Assembly (NCBI GenBank): GCA_031280705.1
Contig: JAITGJ010000054.1
Span: forward strand, 1-9,455
Length of the DNA stretch: 9,455 bases
Origin: Spirochaetaceae bacterium
GTDB lineage: Bacteria > Spirochaetota > Spirochaetia > Treponematales > Breznakiellaceae
Reading direction: 5' to 3'
Shown in pieces: positions 5,858-9,455 of the stretch. Below the pieces are notes generated by a model, which saw only the letters and a program-made list of their open reading frames with translations, had not been told where the DNA came from and did not search any database. A program made the translations under genes and the position numbers. Numbering within the stretch: position 1 is the first letter of the stretch; the number at the start of each line of letters is the position of its first letter.

Positions 5858-5896
5858 CCGCGCGGCAACGCGCCTGGTCATGGCGGCGCGGTTTTT
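5858..5896 (+). terminator. terminator or attenuator in the glnN leader
   Basis: CCGCGC (5858-5863) pairs with GCGCGG (5886-5891), an inner CGCC/GGCG stem (5871-5874 with 5882-5885) closes a TGGTCAT loop, and five T follow at 5892-5896. A 7-base bulge lies on the left arm. A competing hairpin GCGCG-GCAA-CGCGC (5860-5873), with a GNRA-type loop, uses part of the left arm and would prevent the terminator forming. It lies between the sigma-54 promoter and the glnN start. Confidence 0.55.
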
Positions 5897-5966
5897 AGGC
5901 GGTCCCATACCATAGACTTCTTTGATACCGGCGGGTGGTCAAACAAGTTCAATAACGGAGGATTTT

Positions 5967-8117
5967 ATGAGTTCTTGTGATGAGGAATGCTGCCACGGCG
6001 ATGGCCGCGATACCCCGCTTACGGAAATGTACGGCTCAAACGCCTTTTCCAACGCAATGATGCGTGAGCGGCTGCCGGTAAATATATACCGTGAAGTAGT
6101 TGCCGTCCAAAACGGCGAAAAGGAACTTTCCCCGCAGGTGGCCGACGTGGTTGCCACCGCGATGCGGGACTGGGCCGTGGAAAAGGGCGCCACCCACTAT
6201 ACGCACTGGTTTCACCCCCTGACCGGCCTTACCGCGGAAAAGCACGACGCGTTTATTTCGCCCACCGGAGACGGCAGGATACTCCTTGAGTTTTCCGGAA
6301 AGGAACTGATCAAGGGCGAGCCGGACGCTTCGTCCTTCCCGTCCGGGGGCTTGCGCGCCACTTTTGAAGCGCGGGGCTATACCGCGTGGGACGTTACCAG
6401 CCCGGCGTTCCTTAAACAGGACAAAACCGGCGTAACGCTCTGCATTCCTACCGCTTTTATCAGTTACTACGGGCACGCGCTGGATAAAAAAGTACCCCTT
6501 CTTAAATCCATTGACGCGCTTTCCAAACAGGCGATCCGGGTACTGCGCGCGCTGGGAAACGAAACGTCAAAACGGGTTTTCCCCACGGTGGGCCCTGAGC
6601 AGGAATACTTTCTGGTAGAAAAGGAATTTTATGACCGGCGGCCGGATCTCATGCTGACGGGCCGGACCGTTTTTGGCGCGCTTCCCGCCAAGGGCCAGGA
6701 ACTGGAAGATCACTACTTTGGGGCGATAAAGGAACGGGTCGCGGACTTTATGCGGGAACTTAACTACGAGCTTTGGAAAGTGGGCATTCCCGCTAAAACC
6801 CAGCACAACGAAGTGGCCCCGAATCAGTTTGAAATCGCCCCGATTTATTCCAACAGCTCCACCGCGGTGGACGCCAACCAACTGGTGATGGAAACGCTCC
6901 ATTCCGTGGCCAGCCGCCACGGTCTTGAAGCGTTGATCCACGAAAAACCCTTTGCCGGGGTCAACGGATCGGGGAAACACAACAACTGGTCCGTATCCAC
7001 CGATGACGGCGTCAACCTCTTCGACCCCGGTGAAAATCCCGAATCGAACGCCCGCTTCCTGCTCTTCGCCACGGCGGTTGTGGAGGCTGTTGACCGGTAT
7101 GCCCTGCTCCTGCGCTCGTCCGCCGCGACCGCGGCCAACGAATTCCGCCTGGGCGCGAACGAAGCTCCCCCGGCAATTATCTCGATATTCTTTGGCGGCG
7201 CGCTTACGGAAATTTTTGACAATATTGCCGAAGGAAAATCCAGCGGCAAAAGCGCCGCGAACAGTCAAATCAAAATCGGGGTTACCAGCCTCCCGGCCCT
7301 GCCCAAAGACGTATCGGACCGCAACCGCACCAGTCCTTTTGCCTTTACCGGCAACAAGTTTGAATTCCGCATGGTTGGCTCCTCCCAGTCCATCGCCACG
7401 CCGAACACCTACCTCAACGTGGCGCTGGCCGAGGTGCTTTCCGGATACGCCGATAAACTTGAGGCGCTGCCCGCCGGAAGCGGCAAAAACGAGGCGATTC
7501 AAAGTATCATCCGGGAATCCTACAAGGCCCACAAAAAGGTCGTTTTTAACGGTAATGGCTATGCCGAAGAATGGCTCCGCGAGGCCGAGCGCCGGGGACT
7601 TCCCAATATCAAAAGCGCTCCGGACGCGCTCCAGGTGCTTTCCCGGAGCGAGACCATCGCGCTGTTTGAGCGCCACGGCGTTTTTTCCCGTGAGGAATGT
7701 GAAAGCCGCTGCCATATCTACCTTGAAAAATACTCCAAACAGGTAAATATCGAGGCGGGCGTAACTATCGATCTGGTTCAGCGCTATATCTTCCCCGTGG
7801 CAACGTCGGCAGCGGCGTCTTTTGCGGGAGACGCGGCGGCGCTGGCGTCCGTTGGGGCCAATAATACCGCCCCGGCCAAGCGCGCTAAAAAAATTGCCGA
7901 TATTTCCGGGGAACTTTACGACGAAACTGCCAAACTGGAAGCGGTTCTTGCCGAAGCGCAGGCGCTGGAGGAACCCTTTGCGCAGGCAAAGGCGTATGCC
8001 GGGAAGGTCAAACCCGCGATGGAAGCCGTGCGCCTACGGGCCGACGCGCTGGAGAAAATCGTTCCTAAAAACGAATGGCCCTTCCCCGGCTACGAAGAAC
8101 TCCTGTTCAAGCTATAA
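5967..8117 (+). CDS. glnN: glutamine synthetase type III
   Basis: Makes glutamine from glutamate, ammonia and ATP in the cytoplasm. It is the large GSIII form: 716 residues, against about 450-470 for types I and II, and the usual 700-730 for GlnN. Motifs visible: VGPEQEYFLV with Glu211 and Glu213 (metal/glutamate site), KTQHNEVAPNQFEIAP (277-292), the ATP/glutamate loop GVNGSGKHNNWS with His338 (331-342), FRLGANEAPPAIIS (393-406), and DRNRTSPFAFTGNKFEFRMV with Arg451 and Glu466 (451-470). The C-terminal 200 residues are the GSIII-specific helical extension. I chose ATG 5967 because GGAGG lies 5 bases before it; the frame is open to TTG 5922. The N-terminus has three Cys (4, 8, 9), possibly metal- or redox-active but unproven. 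Regulation is likely nitrogen-responsive through the sigma-54 promoter, with possible attenuation in the leader. It appears to be a single-gene unit with a terminator 3 bases after the stop. Confidence 0.97.
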   Translation: MSSCDEECCHGDGRDTPLTEMYGSNAFSNAMMRERLPVNIYREVVAVQNGEKELSPQVADVVATAMRDWAVEKGATHYTHWFHPLTGLTAEKHDAFISPTGDGRILLEFSGKELIKGEPDASSFPSGGLRATFEARGYTAWDVTSPAFLKQDKTGVTLCIPTAFISYYGHALDKKVPLLKSIDALSKQAIRVLRALGNETSKRVFPTVGPEQEYFLVEKEFYDRRPDLMLTGRTVFGALPAKGQELEDHYFGAIKERVADFMRELNYELWKVGIPAKTQHNEVAPNQFEIAPIYSNSSTAVDANQLVMETLHSVASRHGLEALIHEKPFAGVNGSGKHNNWSVSTDDGVNLFDPGENPESNARFLLFATAVVEAVDRYALLLRSSAATAANEFRLGANEAPPAIISIFFGGALTEIFDNIAEGKSSGKSAANSQIKIGVTSLPALPKDVSDRNRTSPFAFTGNKFEFRMVGSSQSIATPNTYLNVALAEVLSGYADKLEALPAGSGKNEAIQSIIRESYKAHKKVVFNGNGYAEEWLREAERRGLPNIKSAPDALQVLSRSETIALFERHGVFSREECESRCHIYLEKYSKQVNIEAGVTIDLVQRYIFPVATSAAASFAGDAAALASVGANNTAPAKRAKKIADISGELYDETAKLEAVLAEAQALEEPFAQAKAYAGKVKPAMEAVRLRADALEKIVPKNEWPFPGYEELLFKL

Positions 8118-8119
8118 TA

Positions 8120-8149
8120 CCCAAAAGCGGCGTCCGCGCCGCTTTTGGG
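8120..8149 (+). terminator. terminator hairpin after glnN
   Basis: A perfect 13-bp stem (8120-8132 with 8137-8149) around a TCCG loop begins 3 bases after the glnN stop. There is no T tract after it, although the right arm contains TTTT. The symmetric form could act for both glnN and the convergent chemotaxis gene. Confidence 0.7.
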
Positions 8150-8172
8150 CAAGACGGCGTTCGATCGCCATC

Positions 8173-8204
8173 TCATCCGCCATGATGGTCATCCGCCATG
8201 ATGG
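8173..8204. repeat. 16-bp perfect tandem repeat, two copies
   Basis: TCATCCGCCATGATGG occurs at 8173-8188 and again at 8189-8204. Each copy has a CATC...GATG dyad. It lies in the spacer between the two convergent genes; its function is unknown. Confidence 0.8.
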
Positions 8205-8214
8205 TGCTTGCTCA

Positions 8215-8328
8215 CCGTCTAATCCGTATCCATGCGGCTTAGACGGCGGGAGGGGACGCGCGCGTGGAAGCTGCGGGAAGGAGCCGCAGGCGACTACCAG
8301 GCCGGTTAGCGAATAAGTCTATTAACCG
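8215..8328. other. structured intergenic region with three hairpins
   Basis: CCGTCTAA (8215-8222) pairs with TTAGACGG (8239-8246), with CCG/CGG nested inside (8224-8226, 8235-8237). CTGCGG (8271-8276) pairs with CCGCAG (8284-8289). CGGTTA (8303-8308) pairs with TAACCG (8323-8328). None has a T tract. The last hairpin lies just after the chemotaxis gene's stop on the minus strand and might protect its 3' end. I cannot assign it to a known RNA family. Confidence 0.5.
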
Positions 8329-8330
8329 CC

Positions 8331-9455
8331 CTATTCCACCTTGAAGCGGGAAACTTCCTGGACCAGCGTATCAATACTTTCCTTGTTCTGGCCGCTGATG
8401 GTATTTACCTCGTTTACGGCAGTATTGATTTCTTCCGCGCCTGCGGCCATTTCGTTCATGCCGCCTGAAATTTCCTGGGTTACGCTTTCAAGGTTTTTGC
8501 TTTCCTGAATCACTTCCCGCGATTCCTCCAGCATTTCCGTTGAACTGTTCCGCACCCTGCCGGTAATCTCATTGAGCTGGCTGATGGCCTCCAGAATCTG
8601 CCTGGTCCCTTCGCCCTGTTCCTCCATGGCGTTGCGGATATTTGACTCCTGCTCCGCGACAATTTTTACGCCGGTATCAATTGCCTCAAACTTGTTGAGC
8701 ACGTTTGCTGTTGAGCTTGTGATTTTGTCAATGGATTCCTTGATTTTTTTCAGCACCGCACCGATGGTTTTTGACTGTTCACCCGAAGACTCGGCAAGTT
8801 TGCGGATCTCATCCGCCACTACGGCAAAGCCCTTGCCCGCATCTCCCGCATGGGCCGCCTCAATTGCCGCGTTCATGGACAGAAGATTTGTCTGGTTCGC
8901 GATGCTTTCCATGAGCGCGTTGATTTCCAGCAGCCCTTCGGACTCACGGGCAATTTCCTGAATGTCGTGCGCCACTTCCTGAAGGCTTGCGTGGCCCATA
9001 TCGGATGCCTCCGCGAGGTGTTCCACATTGGCGGTATTCTTTATCAGCGTTTGCGTTACCGACTGAATATTGGCGATCATTTCTTCGATGGCCGTTGATG
9101 ATTTTGTTACGCTGGCGCTCTGGTTTTCCACCAGGGCGCTCAGTTGATCGATATTCAGCGTTATTTGTTCCATAACAGAACCGGCTTCGGTAACGCTCGT
9201 TGCCTGGGTGGTTACATTTGTCTTGATGCTCTGAATATTCGCGGTGATCTCATTTACTGCCGCGGTAGTTTCTGCCATGTTGGCAGAAAGTTCGCTCCCC
9301 ACGTTAAACAAATAAGCCGCCTGTTTTTTGATTACAACAACAAGATTTCTTATTTTTTCAAGCATCCGGTTGAAGTAATGTGCCAGATCCCCAATTTCAC
9401 TTTTTGTTTTGAGCGTAATGTTCCGCGTCAAATCACCTTCGCCTTCGGAAATATC
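8331..9455 (-). CDS. methyl-accepting chemotaxis protein, C-terminal part (5' end outside window)
   Basis: Receptor that passes signals to the CheA/CheW array; only the cytoplasmic part is visible (374 residues, frame open to the window edge). It begins in the HAMP linker (DISEGEGDLTRNI...EIGDLAHYFNRMLEKI, visible 1-36) and continues through a long coiled-coil methylation bundle. The conserved hairpin tip is NLLSMNAAIEAAHAGDAGKGFAVVADEIRKLAES at about visible residues 190-223, near the canonical NLLALNAAIEAARAGE form. Gln/Glu pairs along the flanking helices (for example TSVTEAGSVMEQI and STEMLEESREVIQE) are candidate methylation sites. It ends LVQEVSRFKVE without a C-terminal CheR-tethering pentapeptide. 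The sensor and membrane segments lie beyond 9455, so the ligand is unknown. It converges on glnN. Confidence 0.95.
   Translation of the reverse strand, partial: DISEGEGDLTRNITLKTKSEIGDLAHYFNRMLEKIRNLVVVIKKQAAYLFNVGSELSANMAETTAAVNEITANIQSIKTNVTTQATSVTEAGSVMEQITLNIDQLSALVENQSASVTKSSTAIEEMIANIQSVTQTLIKNTANVEHLAEASDMGHASLQEVAHDIQEIARESEGLLEINALMESIANQTNLLSMNAAIEAAHAGDAGKGFAVVADEIRKLAESSGEQSKTIGAVLKKIKESIDKITSSTANVLNKFEAIDTGVKIVAEQESNIRNAMEEQGEGTRQILEAISQLNEITGRVRNSSTEMLEESREVIQESKNLESVTQEISGGMNEMAAGAEEINTAVNEVNTISGQNKESIDTLVQEVSRFKVE

Noticed and set aside
5922..5966. TTG start extending GlnN by 15 residues
   Set aside because: The internal ATG 5967 has a strong GGAGG and the extension has no conserved sequence.
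6567..7715. Long minus-strand open frame (382 codons) opposite glnN
   Set aside because: It lies wholly antisense to a protein with unmistakable GSIII motifs; long antisense frames are expected in GC-rich genes with this codon use, and its translation shows no family motif.
8112..8192. 26-codon minus-strand open frame overlapping the glnN terminator
   Set aside because: It is formed from the tandem repeat and hairpin arms, lacks a ribosome-binding site and overlaps the end of glnN.

Overview
The window looks like a piece of a spirochete chromosome, most likely a host-associated Treponema. The evidence is indirect: a type III glutamine synthetase with a sigma-54-type promoter, a PilZ protein with a diverged receiver-like front end, a methyl-accepting chemotaxis protein, and a flavin-transferring ApbE lipoprotein with a relaxed lipobox. 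No rRNA or other phylogenetic marker is present, so the genus is an inference. Base composition is mosaic. The methyltransferase and the TylF-like gene are visibly AT-richer (sampled 60-base lines are about 25 % and 40 % G+C), while comM is very GC-rich (one sampled line 75 %).

Layout, left to right. (1) 1-765, plus strand: 3' part of a beta-class DNA adenine methyltransferase close to DpnA. (2) 780-1973, minus strand: apbE-type FMN transferase lipoprotein, convergent with (1). (3) 1998-2774, plus strand: c-di-GMP-binding PilZ protein, divergent from apbE. (4) 2775-3004: a 14-base poly-C tract, a near-consensus extended -10 promoter, and short repeats. (5) 3005-3631, plus strand: TylF/MycF-like O-methyltransferase. 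(6) 3632-3870: a 120-bp MITE-like element made of three consecutive hairpins, with imperfect terminal inverted repeats and a 6-bp apparent target duplication. (7) 3871-5580, plus strand: comM/yifB AAA+ ATPase. (8) 5581-5966: terminator, sigma-54 promoter and a leader carrying a second terminator. (9) 5967-8117, plus strand: glnN. (10) 8118-8330: terminator, 16-bp tandem repeat and further hairpins. (11) 8331-9455, minus strand: C-terminal part of a chemotaxis receptor.

The genes do not form one pathway. They read as separate transcription units: DNA modification, flavinylation, c-di-GMP signalling, glycan or small-molecule methylation, DNA uptake/recombination, nitrogen assimilation and chemotaxis. 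The parts most worth attention are non-coding. They are the MITE-like hairpin element, whose 14-bp end sequence also occurs upstream of the TylF-like gene so that the gene is bracketed by direct repeats; the poly-C tract just upstream of that gene's best promoter, recalling phase-variable poly-G tracts of Treponema pallidum tpr genes; and the sigma-54 promoter plus internal terminator in the glnN leader, which could be an attenuator or the 3' end of a nitrogen-regulated small RNA. I found no CRISPR array, no tRNA or rRNA gene, and no intact transposase.
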